64,000 nt of DNA, from the NCBI RefSeq assembly GCF_900102025.1, contig NZ_FNAU01000005.1, forward strand, positions 78,168 through 142,167, in the 5' to 3' direction. Made by a program: the position numbers and the translations under genes. The DNA comes from Actinobaculum suis (lineage in GTDB: Bacteria > Actinomycetota > Actinomycetes > Actinomycetales > Actinomycetaceae). The notes beneath the pieces were generated by a model. The model was given only the letters and a program-made list of their open reading frames with translations. It did not search any database and was not told where the DNA came from. This document shows, one piece after another, positions 18,408 through 27,841 of this stretch (positions are counted from its first letter, which is position 1; every line of letters begins with the position of its first letter).

Positions 18408-19628
18408 TTACTTAGCGGGATGAGGTTCGATATCTTGTCCGATGGACCGCATGGTTTCTACGAACCAATCGGTGGTGATATCGAAAGCCTTGTGGCCTGC
18501 CACGCGGCTAAATTCGATATTGGTCAAAATGTTGCCGTTTTCTTCATCATGCCCGATAAGGCCCGGCTTGCCAGCAAGTGCGCACTCCACTGCCAGATCT
18601 ACCATGCCTTTAATGAGCCGCAGGTCTTCCGGATTGGGCCGCGAAGCACGCGAATAGTAGCCCGACTTTTGCACATTGACCTTTTCCGCACCCAATTTGT
18701 CTGCAAACTGGCGGGCGAACCACTGGCCGGGATTAATCAAATCGAGCTTCACGTGGCCGAAGGGATCAACCGGAACTTCTTCGCCCGCAGCCTTCATTTC
18801 TTCCACGATTTCTTCCACGCCAGCACCTTCGGAAAGGAAAATATTTACGTTCCCGATCTCGTCCATAACGGCGCGCAGGCGCTTAGCTTCCTTCGCAATA
18901 TCAATATGCATTTCCGGGAGGAACACGGCATGTACATCCCAGCGTTCCTTGGTGAGCCCGAGCGCGGGAGCATATTCTTGTTTGCCAACCCAATCGTGGT
19001 AGTACTTGGCGGCTTGAGCGGTGAGGTAACCACAATTGCGGCCCATCACTTCATGCACCATGAGCATGCGCGGGTTGGAACGGTGTTCCCCAATCACGTG
19101 GGCGGCAAACTTGGCTGATTCTTCCGCTGCCGTCCACGCGCCTAGCGATTGCTTGACCGGCACAATATCGTTATCGATCGTCTTCGGCAGGCCGACGACG
19201 GTCAACTCGTGGCCATGTTCATGCAGGTAATGCGCAAGATCTGCGGCCGTAGTGTTGGTATCGTCTCCGCCAATGGTGTGCAAGACGTCTACGCCGTCCT
19301 CGGTAAGCCGGTTTGCGGCAAATTCCAGCGGATCGGCGTCTTCGGGAACGAGCCCGCGTTCTACTAGATCCTTCTTATTGGTGAGCTTGACACGCGAATT
19401 TCCGATCGGTGAGCCGCCCCACTTGTGGAGCACGTGAGCTTGCGCGCGAGCCTGCGGAGTGACCTCGATATAGTTACCAGTGAGCAGGCCATGGTAGCCA
19501 TACTGGTAAGCAATAATTTCTACATCAGGGACCAATTCGGTATACCGCTCGATGAGACCTCCCACGGCGGAGGAAAGGCAGGGAGCAAAACCCCCGGCAG
19601 TAAGTAGCGCAACTCGGCGGACAGTCAT
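18408..19628 (-). CDS. pfp: Pyrophosphate-type 6-phosphofructokinase
   Basis: A 406-residue phosphofructokinase. The residues that separate phosphate donors are GGDD at 120-123 and PKTIDND at 148-154. An Asp in place of the second Gly of GGDGS, and a Lys in place of the Gly before TIDND, mark the pyrophosphate-dependent type; ATP enzymes have GGDGS and GTIDND. It therefore probably catalyses reversible phosphorylation of fructose 6-phosphate with PPi. GRNCGYLTAQAA and the NPED region are typical of the long clade. It is divergent from the membrane protein at 19722, with 93 bp between starts, and ends at a strong terminator. Confidence 0.88.
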   Translation of the reverse strand: MTVRRVALLTAGGFAPCLSSAVGGLIERYTELVPDVEIIAYQYGYHGLLTGNYIEVTPQARAQAHVLHKWGGSPIGNSRVKLTNKKDLVERGLVPEDADPLEFAANRLTEDGVDVLHTIGGDDTNTTAADLAHYLHEHGHELTVVGLPKTIDNDIVPVKQSLGAWTAAEESAKFAAHVIGEHRSNPRMLMVHEVMGRNCGYLTAQAAKYYHDWVGKQEYAPALGLTKERWDVHAVFLPEMHIDIAKEAKRLRAVMDEIGNVNIFLSEGAGVEEIVEEMKAAGEEVPVDPFGHVKLDLINPGQWFARQFADKLGAEKVNVQKSGYYSRASRPNPEDLRLIKGMVDLAVECALAGKPGLIGHDEENGNILTNIEFSRVAGHKAFDITTDWFVETMRSIGQDIEPHPAK

Positions 19629-19721
19629 CTTTGAACCTTCCGTTTCCTGAAAATACCAATCGGGTAGCGGCCCGAGCCACTACCGTCCTTAGTTATCCTA
19701 CAGGCGGCTAAGCTGATCTTC

Positions 19722-20303
19722 ATGGACCAACGAGCCGAGGAACCGCAGGATAAAGATTTCGACGCCGCCTGGGAAGATATTTCCCGCCAACTCGAAGCAG
19801 AATTCGCTGCCGACTCCGAAACTACTACCGCGCCGCCGCAGAATTTGCCGCCGCATACACCCGCGTCCCCGGAGGATAACGCCCCGCGGCCATTAACTGG
19901 CGAGCAGCAAACCGCCACAGCACCAGGGAAGTTTACGCCCGCCTTTGCAGACGCCGTTTCACATACTGAGAATTTTGCGCCGCGCCCGGCCGGGCCGCGC
20001 GATTGGAACCCAGCCCCTGAAGATTTAGAGGACGTGCCTTTCGCAGAAGGCCACGATCCGGAAACTTTTGCGAGTTACAACCCGCCGCCTGCTCCCACGC
20101 ATCCGGCCGCACCATGGCTATGGGGTGGCTCGGGCCTTGCGAGCGTTCTTGCCATATTGTGCCTGCTCGGGTACTTGCCATATGGCACGTTTGGTGCTGC
20201 AGTTTGTGCTCTGGTTGCTTTAGGCCTCGTAGGGGCGGCGGTTGTTTGCACCTCCCCTGCCCGGGAAGATACCGATCCTTTCGACGACGGCGCCCGCCTC
20301 TAG
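19722..20303 (+). CDS. Membrane protein of unknown function
   Basis: A 193-residue protein not recognised as a named family. The first 130 residues are hydrophilic, acidic and Pro/Ala-rich (DFDAAWEDISRQLEAEFAAD near the start). Two membrane helices follow at about 134-155 and 158-178. The tail ends DPFDDGARL; acidic endings with DDGA are common in small actinobacterial membrane proteins. It probably sits in the membrane with a long cytoplasmic N-terminus. It shares a 93-bp divergent promoter region with the phosphofructokinase gene. No function can be inferred. Confidence 0.7.
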   Translation: MDQRAEEPQDKDFDAAWEDISRQLEAEFAADSETTTAPPQNLPPHTPASPEDNAPRPLTGEQQTATAPGKFTPAFADAVSHTENFAPRPAGPRDWNPAPEDLEDVPFAEGHDPETFASYNPPPAPTHPAAPWLWGGSGLASVLAILCLLGYLPYGTFGAAVCALVALGLVGAAVVCTSPAREDTDPFDDGARL

Positions 20304-20384
20304 CCAGTTACTCAATTTTTACTCAGTTTTGATTCCGCCCGCCCTTAGCTATCACGGCTCAGCTCCGCGGTTCTGTCCGCTGGC

Positions 20385-20585
20385 AAACCGCGGAATTAGT
20401 CCGCGCACACAAATCGCGGAACTAGTACCCACCAATTCCGCGAAACCGTACACACACAAACCGCGGATTTAGTCCGCGCACCAATTCCGCGAAACCGTAC
20501 ACACACAACCCGCGGGATTAGCACCCGTACAAAAACCACGGAATTAGCACCCGTACACAAACCGCGGAATTGGTGCGCTGTGCGT
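20385..20585. repeat. Array of about eight CGCGGAATT motifs spaced 22-27 bp
   Basis: Motif centres lie near 20389, 20415, 20437, 20461, 20486, 20510, 20537 and 20562. Most read CCGCGGAATTAG, two read in reverse as AATTCCGCGAAACCGTACAC. The array ends about 50 bp before the exonuclease/GIY-YIG gene and occupies most of the 329-bp gap (20304-20632), which has no gene. Confidence 0.85.
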
Positions 20586-20632
20586 AAGCTGATGGGGTGA
20601 CGCGCGAATCTTTGTGAAAGGACTGCGAAAAT

Positions 20633-22615
20633 ATGCGAACTGGCCGGGCGTCTCGTAAGGATTATCTTGATCTTGATCCGGCTCGGATTCACCGGGAAGG
20701 GGCGGCCCCGCCCGCGCCTGAACAGCTTACTTTTACGGATTTGGGGCCAGAACTCAACGAAGTGACTTTTATCGTCGTCGATCTGGAAACCACCGGAAAT
20801 AAACCGGGTTTGCACGCGATCACGGAAATCGGGGCGGTGAAAACACGCGGCGGAGAAACCGTGAGTGAGTTTTCTACTTTGGTGAACCCGGAAGTGCCCG
20901 TCCCGGCTTTTATTGCTTCCCTCACCGGGATCACTACCGCGATGACGGTAACCGCCCCAAAAATTGCCGCCGCGCTACCCGCGTTTTTGGATTTTGTGGA
21001 TCCGGATTCCCGCCCGGTTTTGGTGGCTCATAATGCGCGTTTTGATATTGGGCATTTGCGCGGCGCCGCCCAAGCTTTGGGCCTGGATTTTCCCAGTTTG
21101 CCGGTGCTTGATACTTTGCCCCTGGCACGCCGCGTGTTCACGCGGGAAGAGGTGCCGAACTATAAGCTCGGTACGCTCGCCGGTTTTTGCCGTGCCACGC
21201 ACAGCCCCAGCCATCGGGCTTTGGCAGATGCCCGGGCAACCGTAGACGTGCTGTACACGATTTTGGGGCGTTTGGGCCCGCGCGGGGTCACTCATATTAC
21301 GGATTTGTTTGCGGCTTCCAATCCGGTGCCCGCCCACCGGCGCCGCCGCGCCTACCTTGCCGATGGGCTTCCGAAAGGGCCCGGCGTGTACCATTTTCTG
21401 GGGCCGCGCGGCGAAGTTTTGTATGTAGGCACCTCGAAAAACGTGTACAAACGCGTGCGCCAATATTTCACCGCCGCAGAAACGCGGGGCCGGATGGCCG
21501 AAATGGTGGACCTGGCCGAAAAAGTGGAAGCCTTCCCTACGTCTACTGCGGTGGAGGCCGCGGTAGTGGAATTGCGGCATATAGAAAAATATGACCCGCC
21601 CTATAATCGCCGCTCCCGCCGGCCTAATTCGCAACCGTGGCTGGTTTTGGACCGCAAACCTCGCACCGGCGAACCGCATATTCGGGTGGCGCGCGGCATC
21701 CCTAACGCAGACATCGAAAACTGTTTAGGGCCGTTCTTTTCCGGTGCGGCGGCCCGGCGCGCCAAAGAACTGATTTGTTTAGAAGCAGGCCTGCGCGAAG
21801 GGGGTTTGCAGATCCCGCGGGCCACCGATTTTTCGGATTCGCCATGTACGATTCCCGGGCACGTACCTGGCTCTGCACCCGGGCAATGTGTTTTGCCACC
21901 GCGCGGCACGGCGAATCCAGTTGAGGTTGCTTCACGGCGTGCCGCCCAGATTTTGGCTGGAGACGTAGCATCCGTATGGGAGCACCACTTGGCTTTGATC
22001 CGCAAACTCGCGGCCGCCGAAAACTTTGAGCAAGCCGCAATCGAACGCGACCGCCTCGCCGCGCTTATGGGCGCTGCCCGGCGCCGCGAAAAACTCTTAC
22101 CTTTGTGGCGCAGTTCCCGGATTATTGCCGCCCGGCGCCGCGATTCGGGCTGGGATATCGCCGTTATCTGTTGGGGACGTCTCACCGCCGCAAGTTTTTG
22201 TGCCGACGCCGCACGCCCCGCCCTCCCGCTAGCCTCGCCGCAAACCGGCACGCGAACAAATGCTGCGGCAAGGCCTCCAGCAGGCACGCCAGCAGATGCC
22301 GCAGTGCGGGCGCAAACAAGTACCGCCGCACGAGCAGAACCAAGTACCGCCGCACGGGCGCAAACCCGGGTGCCGGCCGCTGATATTCCGCGACAGGCAC
22401 AGTTGCTCGAACAAAACGCGGAATTAGTAGACCGCCCGGAACGGGCAGCGGGTTTAGCAAGTAGTGAGGAAACCGAGATTTTGGCGAACTGGTTGGCAGA
22501 TCCGCGCACGCGTATTTTGGAACATATCGGCACCATGCCACTAGGAGTGCCCGTGCAGGGCGCGGCACGTTTCCGCCTGCCCGCAAACCTGCGCCAGCTT
22601 CCCCGCAATAAATAA
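20633..22615 (+). CDS. DEDD exonuclease fused to UvrC-like GIY-YIG nuclease
   Basis: A 660-residue two-nuclease protein. Residues about 45-215 form a DnaQ-type 3'-5' exonuclease with VVDLETTG, HNARFDIGHL and HRALADARA. Residues about 245-330 form a UvrC-type GIY-YIG domain: GPGVYHFLGPRGEVLYVGTSKNVYKRVRQYF, then VEAAVVELRHIEKYDPPYN with the metal-binding Glu. A Cys-containing segment and a UvrB-contact-like helix (AAAENFEQAAIERDRLAALM) follow. The segment at about 515-590 is an Ala/Thr/Arg-rich expansion with STAARA repeats. The same fusion exists as Rv2191 in M. tuberculosis. It probably acts in DNA repair, as an alternative to the UvrC 3' incision. The UvrC helix-hairpin-helix is absent. Confidence 0.85.
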   Translation: MRTGRASRKDYLDLDPARIHREGAAPPAPEQLTFTDLGPELNEVTFIVVDLETTGNKPGLHAITEIGAVKTRGGETVSEFSTLVNPEVPVPAFIASLTGITTAMTVTAPKIAAALPAFLDFVDPDSRPVLVAHNARFDIGHLRGAAQALGLDFPSLPVLDTLPLARRVFTREEVPNYKLGTLAGFCRATHSPSHRALADARATVDVLYTILGRLGPRGVTHITDLFAASNPVPAHRRRRAYLADGLPKGPGVYHFLGPRGEVLYVGTSKNVYKRVRQYFTAAETRGRMAEMVDLAEKVEAFPTSTAVEAAVVELRHIEKYDPPYNRRSRRPNSQPWLVLDRKPRTGEPHIRVARGIPNADIENCLGPFFSGAAARRAKELICLEAGLREGGLQIPRATDFSDSPCTIPGHVPGSAPGQCVLPPRGTANPVEVASRRAAQILAGDVASVWEHHLALIRKLAAAENFEQAAIERDRLAALMGAARRREKLLPLWRSSRIIAARRRDSGWDIAVICWGRLTAASFCADAARPALPLASPQTGTRTNAAARPPAGTPADAAVRAQTSTAARAEPSTAARAQTRVPAADIPRQAQLLEQNAELVDRPERAAGLASSEETEILANWLADPRTRILEHIGTMPLGVPVQGAARFRLPANLRQLPRNK

Positions 22616-22618
22616 ACT

Positions 22619-22683
22619 TTGGCCGGCTTTGCTTGGCCCGTAAGTTCGGACCCAGCAAAGCCGGCCAATAATCGTTTTATTTT
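22619..22683 (+). terminator. Rho-independent terminator of the exonuclease/GIY-YIG gene
   Basis: A perfect 15-bp stem (TTGGCCGGCTTTGCT with AGCAAAGCCGGCCAA) begins 4 bp past the stop codon, followed by ATCGTTTTATTTT. Confidence 0.93.
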
Positions 22684-22689
22684 CCGTTC

Positions 22690-22812
22690 GTATTGTTTTA
22701 GCAAACGACTGGTTCTAGTAGCCGCCTGGCTTTAGTAGCCTGCCGATTTTGCTAAACGGCCGGTTTTAGCAGCCAGCCGGTTTTAGTAGACGGGTAGTCT
22801 TAGTAGACAGCC
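22690..22812 (-). repeat. 17-bp tandem array (7 units) beginning on the FKBP stop codon
   Basis: On the minus strand the gene ends GTC-TAC-TAA. Reverse-complement stop triplets recur every 17 bp, at 22800 (the true stop), 22783, 22766, 22732, 22715 and 22698. The unit at 22749 has CAA instead. Five are TAA and one is TAG. Surrounding bases (GGCTGNCTACTAAAACC) are alike. The array abuts the convergent terminator at 22619-22683. Confidence 0.93.
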
Positions 22813-23783
22813 ACGATGTCTGCTACCACGCCCATGGAGGCCGTGTCTGGTTTGTTCGGATCAGGCACGCCAATGTAAACGCGCGATCCGGCCGGAACTC
22901 CCTGCAAATTCTGGCCAAAGAGTACGTGATCGGAAGGGAAGACGCGCGGGCCGGAAGGCGTGCCTTGGGCCTGCGGTTTCCAGGTGGATTCAGCAACCGA
23001 AGAGTTATCCCAAGAAACTGCTTCGAACTGGACTACCACCATCGATTTTTCCTTGATCGGCTGGCCCGTGCCCCGCGCAATCACCTTCGTGGTGATTTCC
23101 TGCGGCGCTGCTTGGCCTTCCTTGACCGCCAGGTCCGTTACCGGCTGACCCAACTCTCCCTTGTACTTGACCGGCAAAGAATCCGGATCGGTTTCTACCT
23201 TGGCATCTGCCTGCCCGGCCGAATCGCCCTGCCAGGCCCCGTTAACTTCCACGTAGAAAGCGAGCGTGGCATTCGGTTCGATTCCCTGCGTACCGCTTTC
23301 GCCATATCCGAGCTCCGGCGGGATGGAAACAATGAACTTATCGCCCACGTGCGAATCTTCCAGCACCGTAGACCAGCCCTTGATTACCCCACCTACCGGG
23401 AAGGATGCAGCCGCGCCCCGTTCAAAGGAAGAATCGAAGACCTTCGCATCACCCCACTGCTGGCCCACATAGTTGACCACTACCGTAGAAGCCGCGGTAA
23501 TCTTCGCACCCGTGCCTTCTTCCAGTTTTTCCACTCGCAGATCGGCGGGCTTTTCTTTCGTTGGGAACTCGAGGATGGGCTGGCCGGCGTCGTTCTTCGC
23601 CAGCTTTGGCATTCCCTCACTCGTATAGTTGATCTCTACTGGAGCTGCACTTTCGGTAGCTGAAGCGGTAGCTTCTGCAGAAGCCGAGGCCGAAGCGTTG
23701 GCATCAGAATTAGCACCACCCGAGCAACCGGCCAATGCTAACCCTACAGCGGCCAAAGAAACGGCCAGGATCGATTTACGCAT
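22800..23783 (-). CDS. FKBP-type peptidyl-prolyl isomerase lipoprotein, two domains
   Basis: A secreted lipoprotein of 327 residues. The signal peptide [20 protein letters not shown] ends in the lipobox LALAGC, and a Ser/Ala-rich tether follows. The first FKBP domain (about 80-190) has [32 protein letters not shown] and [15 protein letters not shown], and should be active. The second (about 225-327) keeps the fold pattern but lacks the DSS and GYG motifs, so it is probably inactive. The ATG at 23783 overlaps the stop of the M20 peptidase gene (TAA at 23776-23778), giving translational coupling; a GTG at 23792 is an alternative. It probably folds exported proteins. Confidence 0.88.
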   Translation of the reverse strand: MRKSILAVSLAAVGLALAGCSGGANSDANASASASAEATASATESAAPVEINYTSEGMPKLAKNDAGQPILEFPTKEKPADLRVEKLEEGTGAKITAASTVVVNYVGQQWGDAKVFDSSFERGAAASFPVGGVIKGWSTVLEDSHVGDKFIVSIPPELGYGESGTQGIEPNATLAFYVEVNGAWQGDSAGQADAKVETDPDSLPVKYKGELGQPVTDLAVKEGQAAPQEITTKVIARGTGQPIKEKSMVVVQFEAVSWDNSSVAESTWKPQAQGTPSGPRVFPSDHVLFGQNLQGVPAGSRVYIGVPDPNKPDTASMGVVADIVAVY

Positions 23784-25131
23784 GCTTTTCACCCAAATTC
23801 TTCAACAACAATGCTTCTGCCAGAATAGCGTTACGCCAGTCGCCCAGGTGTAAGGATTCGTTGTGGGCATGTGCACGAGTGTCGGGATCTTCCACCCCGG
23901 TAATCAGAATTTCTGCTTCCGGGAACACTTCATGTAGATCCGCTACGAAGGGAATCGAACCGCCGGTACCAATTCCCACCGCGTGATGGTCAAAAGCTTC
24001 CGATAGTGCATCGCGCATAATCTGCGTTGCCGCTGCCCCACTATTCACCTTGAAACCGGGGCCGGCTTCCGCCACTTCAGTAGTTACCTGCGCTCCATAC
24101 GGGGCGTGTTCGTGCACGTGCTTTGCCAGAAGTTCGCCGGCTTCTTGCGGATCTTGGCCCGGTGCTACGCGCAAAGAAAGATAAGCCTTGCACACTGGAA
24201 TAATCGTGTTGGAAGATTCGGCGGTAGAGGTCACGTCCATGCCGATCACCGAAATTGCCGGCTGCGTCCACATCCGCGAGTTATACGAACCGCGCCCAAT
24301 AATCTGCATACCTTCCGGGATTCCCGCGTCTTGCCGCAGATCGGCCTCGGTGTACTCCACCTCGGCGTCGTCCCAGCTTTGCAAACCGGCAACCGCAACC
24401 GCTCCGTCTTCATCATGCAATGAGGCAATAATGTGGCTCATTGCCGTCACCGCATCCAAGGCCACCCCGCCAAACATGCCGGAATGAATTCCGTGGCTCA
24501 AAGTGCGCACTTCCACGCCGAGCCGTACCACCCCGCGCAAAGAAGTGGTAAGTGCTGGTTCGCCAACCTTCCAGTTACTCGAATCGGCCACCACGATCAC
24601 ATCGGCCGCCAAACGCTCCCGATATTCTTCCAAGAAGGCGTGGAAGGTGGGGCTCCCAATCTCCTCTTCACCTTCGATAAACAAGGTCACGTTCACGCCG
24701 AGCTCATCGCCCAGCGCGAAAAGCGCACCCATATGGACCATGACGCCCGCCTTATCATCGGCCGCGCCCCGCGCGTACAAGCGGCCATTACGTTCCGTTG
24801 GCTCAAAAGGTGGTGTTTCCCACCCCTCGGCGGTGCCTTGCGGTTGCACATCATGATGCCCATACAGCAACACCGTGGGTTTATCCTCCCCCACCTGCTT
24901 ATGTGCCAATACCGCCGGCCGGCTTTGCAAACCAGAAGGCGCAGTCACCTGCACTACTTCGGCTTCCAAACCGCGCTCACGTGCCAATTGGGCTACGTAT
25001 TCTGCGCTTTTGCGTACTTCCGCTTGGTCAAAAGCGTCTGCCGAGATCGAGGGGATACGGATGAGATTTTCGAGTTCTTCACGATGGTGAGCCAGTTGCT
25101 CATCCACCTTTTTCGCCAGATCTGAAGTCAT
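23776..25131 (-). CDS. M20 family dipeptidase / deacylase
   Basis: A cytoplasmic dizinc amidohydrolase of 451 residues. Metal ligands are visible in [10 protein letters not shown] (His), [10 protein letters not shown] (bridging Asp), the catalytic GEEEIGSP (Glu), VVADSSNW (Asp) and the C-terminal [11 protein letters not shown] (His). The order and spacing match the M20 dipeptidase branch (PepV/CNDP-like) rather than DapE or ArgE, but the substrate cannot be fixed. It is the first gene of a two-gene unit with the FKBP lipoprotein, overlapping by a few bases. It has no signal peptide. Confidence 0.87.
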   Translation of the reverse strand: MTSDLAKKVDEQLAHHREELENLIRIPSISADAFDQAEVRKSAEYVAQLARERGLEAEVVQVTAPSGLQSRPAVLAHKQVGEDKPTVLLYGHHDVQPQGTAEGWETPPFEPTERNGRLYARGAADDKAGVMVHMGALFALGDELGVNVTLFIEGEEEIGSPTFHAFLEEYRERLAADVIVVADSSNWKVGEPALTTSLRGVVRLGVEVRTLSHGIHSGMFGGVALDAVTAMSHIIASLHDEDGAVAVAGLQSWDDAEVEYTEADLRQDAGIPEGMQIIGRGSYNSRMWTQPAISVIGMDVTSTAESSNTIIPVCKAYLSLRVAPGQDPQEAGELLAKHVHEHAPYGAQVTTEVAEAGPGFKVNSGAAATQIMRDALSEAFDHHAVGIGTGGSIPFVADLHEVFPEAEILITGVEDPDTRAHAHNESLHLGDWRNAILAEALLLKNLGEKHA

Positions 25132-25576
25132 AGGCTTAGCCTAGCGCGCCGCCGTGCTTGCCCGCGGTAACTTCCTATCGTGGCCCCTGTTTTTCCGTGT
25201 TTCCGTATCTGTTTTTCCTACTGTGTTTTTGACACCTACCGCGCACTGGCTTCGGTGCAGTGCGGCGAGATAGCAGTGCGGCTAGATAGCAATGCGGCGA
25301 GATAATCGTTTCACCACACAGTATTGTTTGTGGCGGAATTGTTTGTGGCGGATGTTGGTTTGTTCTCGGGGCGGTTGTGGCACGGTGTTGTTAGTGCCTA
25401 CGGATGCCCCGCGGTTTCGCGGTTGCGTCCGACGCAGTTCGGGTTACGGCGTCGTGAGGATTACGACGTCGTTAGAGTGACGAAGAGACGGTCGTAGGCC
25501 GGCGTCGCGCACTTTTTTCTGGTGAACACGTAGACTTGGCGCGGCAAGATTATTGGCAAACTGAGAAAGACTGCGC
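25132..25576. other. Gene-free gap with two small tandem arrays
   Basis: Three 16-bp units (GCAGTGCGGCGAGATA and variants) begin at 25257, 25273 and 25289. Two identical 15-bp units, ATTGTTTGTGGCGGA, lie at 25323 and 25338. A 62-codon open frame at 25292 looks like translated repeat. No RNA gene is recognised; promoters for both divergent neighbours must lie here. Confidence 0.75.
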
Positions 25577-26320
25577 ATGGCACTTTTTGGGAAGAAAAAA
25601 ACCGAACCGGAAGAAAAACCGGAAACTTCGGCGCCCGCACAGCGGCCGAAGGGCTATACGCCGGGTAAGGGACGGCCCACCCCGAAACGTAAGGACGTAG
25701 AACGCCGCAATCGGCGTCCAATCATTTCCGAAAAATCCACGTTGACTCGGGAAGAAAAGAAGATCCTCAAGGCGGAACAGCGTGCCCGTTCCAATGAGAT
25801 TTACGAACGGCAACAAAAGGCCATGCGCGAAGGTGACGAAAAGAATATGCCGGAGCTGCATCGCGGCCCTATTCGCCGTTTTGCACGTGACTGTATCGAT
25901 TCGCGGCGCCACTTTGCGACCCTTGTACTCCCCTTGCTCGCCATTATTTTCATTGGGATTTTCGTGTTGCGGGCCAACCCGGTGGTGATGCAATACTTCG
26001 TGTGGGGAACTTACGGTTTGCTGTTCGTAATGCTCTTCGATGGTTGGTTGGCCGCGTATCGCGCTCGCACCCTAGTGGCACACAAGTACGGGGCGGACAA
26101 AGTTCCAGATCGCACGATTTCCCAAATGTGGGTCCGTACTTTCTATCCGCGCCGCTGGCGCATGCCGCGCCCGCAGTGCGCAATAGGTGAATATCCCGAG
26201 GGCGGAGCTCCGGAAGATTTGCGAGCCGCTCGCCAAAAGAATCGGGAAGATCGGCGCCAGGCGCGGGCCGAAAAGCGCGAAGAAAAGCGCACACTACGCC
26301 GCGCTAAGAAAGAAAAATAA
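25577..26320 (+). CDS. DUF3043 membrane protein
   Basis: A 247-residue protein with the DUF3043 plan. A charged N-terminus (KGRPTPKRKDVERRNRRPI at about 33-51) is followed by about 60 basic residues, then two membrane helices at about 115-133 and 139-160. RTISQMWVRTFYPRRWRMPRP follows, and the C-terminal tail is very basic (EDRRQARAEKREEKRTLRRA). The family is widespread in actinobacteria, without a known function. It is monocistronic, with a strong terminator 19 bp past the stop. It may interact with nucleic acid or the cell wall through its basic tails; that is speculation. Confidence 0.85.
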   Translation: MALFGKKKTEPEEKPETSAPAQRPKGYTPGKGRPTPKRKDVERRNRRPIISEKSTLTREEKKILKAEQRARSNEIYERQQKAMREGDEKNMPELHRGPIRRFARDCIDSRRHFATLVLPLLAIIFIGIFVLRANPVVMQYFVWGTYGLLFVMLFDGWLAAYRARTLVAHKYGADKVPDRTISQMWVRTFYPRRWRMPRPQCAIGEYPEGGAPEDLRAARQKNREDRRQARAEKREEKRTLRRAKKEK

Positions 26321-26338
26321 GAGAAACGCAACCCGCTT

Positions 26339-26381
26339 GCCGGGCTGGCCCCAGTTCTTCCTGGCCAGCCCGGCTTTTTTC
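26339..26381 (+). terminator. Rho-independent terminator of the DUF3043 gene
   Basis: A perfect 12-bp stem GCCGGGCTGGCC / GGCCAGCCCGGC with a 12-nt loop, followed directly by TTTTTT. Confidence 0.95.
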
Positions 26382-26500
26382 GTGCCCGCCCGGCTAGCGT
26401 AAGTTAGCTGCTCCGCCAGCTAGTGTGAGGTGTCGGCCCTACTAGTGCGCGCTTTCGTTCCCATTCGGCTAACCCGAAGTCCCGCCCGGCAAGTACAAGG

Positions 26501-26938
26501 TTAGGCGGCTTCGCGCATTTTTTGGAGGTTTGAGGGCCGGGACCATAGCAACCAGGCCAGCGCCAAAATCGCGCCGAGCGTGGGCAGATAAAAATAGGTT
26601 TCCCCGCCTCGATACCAGGGATTGACGGGCACAAAAGCATCTGGGAACCCCACGCCGAAGAAAGGCAAAGCAATATTTACAACCCAGCACACGGTGGCGA
26701 CCCAACGCATTTTCCGGCCATTGTGCAAGCAACCGATAGCCCCTCCCAGCCAGCAAAGGGCAGCCAGAATCGTGGTAAATACGTCCAGACCATTCCCGTC
26801 AATTGCCGAAGAAGTTGCGGAAACAACTCCCCTCCAACAAAAAACTACTGCCGCTATTAAGAGGGCGAGCAGGAGGAAGCGTGGCCACCCCGTCGCGCGG
26901 CGGCGATCGTCCTTAATAATTTCGCCATCTTCTGCCAC
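26501..26938 (-). CDS. Small membrane protein of unknown function
   Basis: A 145-residue protein with four likely membrane helices: about 19-38, 52-72, 79-98 and 114-130. A hydrophilic N-terminus (EDGEIIKDDRRRATGWP) and a short basic C-terminus face the cytoplasm. The third and fourth helices are joined by a loop with FPDAFVPVNPWYRGGE. I do not recognise a family. It starts at a GTG (26938), following CAGGGG. It stands alone, 181 bp from the convergent DUF3043 stop and 357 bp from the next gene. Confidence 0.65.
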   Translation of the reverse strand: MAEDGEIIKDDRRRATGWPRFLLLALLIAAVVFCWRGVVSATSSAIDGNGLDVFTTILAALCWLGGAIGCLHNGRKMRWVATVCWVVNIALPFFGVGFPDAFVPVNPWYRGGETYFYLPTLGAILALAWLLWSRPSNLQKMREAA

Positions 26939-27209
26939 TACAAACCCCTGTCCTATCGATCGGTTTTCGCACTCCGAGCAAATTAGAGCCCTACTATTAT
27001 TCGTGCATCTTCATTATTTATGCATCTTTTTCTGCAAGCCCCGAGTGGCTCCGCATCTATCTTGCGTATATTACGCTGTATCTGCAAGAAACTGTGTCTC
27101 ATCGGGGCCGCGTCGGGCCGTGCCCAAAGCCCCTGCCCGATAGCTGCTTGTGCCCAATGTGGGGCGGCTATGCGTACCCCGGGCAAAACCCCTGCCGGGA
27201 GCTGCTTGG
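26939..27209. other. Gene-free gap
   Basis: The stretch is AT-richer than its surroundings (26960-27090) and probably carries the promoter of the minus-strand membrane protein. TGCATCTT occurs twice near 27003 and 27022. No RNA or gene is recognised. The last part grades into the 18-bp array. Confidence 0.6.
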
Positions 27210-27294
27210 ATCCGCCCGATAGCTTGGCTTCGCCCGGTAGCTTGGCTCCGCCCGATAGCTTGGCTTCGCCCGATAGCTTGGATCCGCCCGGTAT
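27210..27294 (-). repeat. 18-bp tandem array (4 units plus partial) just after a stop codon
   Basis: Units begin at 27210, 27228, 27246 and 27264, with a partial at 27282. The plus-strand form is CTTCGCCCGATAGCTTGG with one or two changes per unit. On the minus strand the array starts immediately after the TAA of the 121-residue protein. Confidence 0.93.
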
Positions 27295-27295
27295 A

Positions 27296-27661
27296 TTATC
27301 CAGCCCGGTGGCGCTCATTCCATTCGCGCATCGACTTCGGGTAGCCAGTTTTTTGTACTTCGTAGAACGGCAAACCCAGTTTTTCGGCAAGGCTAAGCGC
27401 TACTTTCAGGTCTCGCACTTTGCGCCGCGTCCATTCGCCGTCGCGCGCGATTAGCAACAAAGCGGGTTCTTCCCGCGGGGTGGCCGGCTCAAAATAGGCT
27501 TCCACTCCTTTCCGGGTGGAAGTGAAAGCACGCAAGTGTTCTTCCACACGCGTGTTTTCCTCTCGATTGTTCTTACCGGAAAACAGGCCGCCACCGCGAC
27601 GTCCCGCACCGCCCCCAGAACGGCGATTATGCTTATTTTTCAAACGCGAGAAAAAACTCAT
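27296..27661 (-). CDS. Conserved protein of unknown function (upstream of lpd)
   Basis: A 121-residue protein. The N-terminus MSFFSRLKNKHNRRSGGGAG is basic and Gly-rich. The main part (about 40-118) has AYFEPATPREEPALLLIARDGEWTRRKVRDLKVA, LAEKLGLPFYEVQKTGYPKSMREWNER, which looks like a compact alpha/beta domain. I recall similar proteins beside lipoamide dehydrogenase genes in other actinobacteria, but no function. It is divergent from lpd, with 180 bp between starts. No Cys is present, so it is not a redox partner by motif. Confidence 0.7.
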   Translation of the reverse strand: MSFFSRLKNKHNRRSGGGAGRRGGGLFSGKNNREENTRVEEHLRAFTSTRKGVEAYFEPATPREEPALLLIARDGEWTRRKVRDLKVALSLAEKLGLPFYEVQKTGYPKSMREWNERHRAG

Positions 27662-27841
27662 AGGAGAAGCCTACAGATCTTGCGTGCGAGATTCTGGCTA
27701 CCTCAACAACAAAGTTACGTATCCGTAGCATGTAAATGATAGAAATATCTAGCCCTTTAGTCATTCCAAAGTGGCAGAATAGAACCGTGGTGCGGACCAC
27801 GTCCGCGTACTGTTCTCACTCATAACCGTAAGGAGAATTTG

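Noticed and set aside
27020..27454. 144-codon plus-strand frame with a PDSLASPGSLA repeat
   Set aside because: It is a translation of the 18-bp array and runs antisense through the 121-residue gene.
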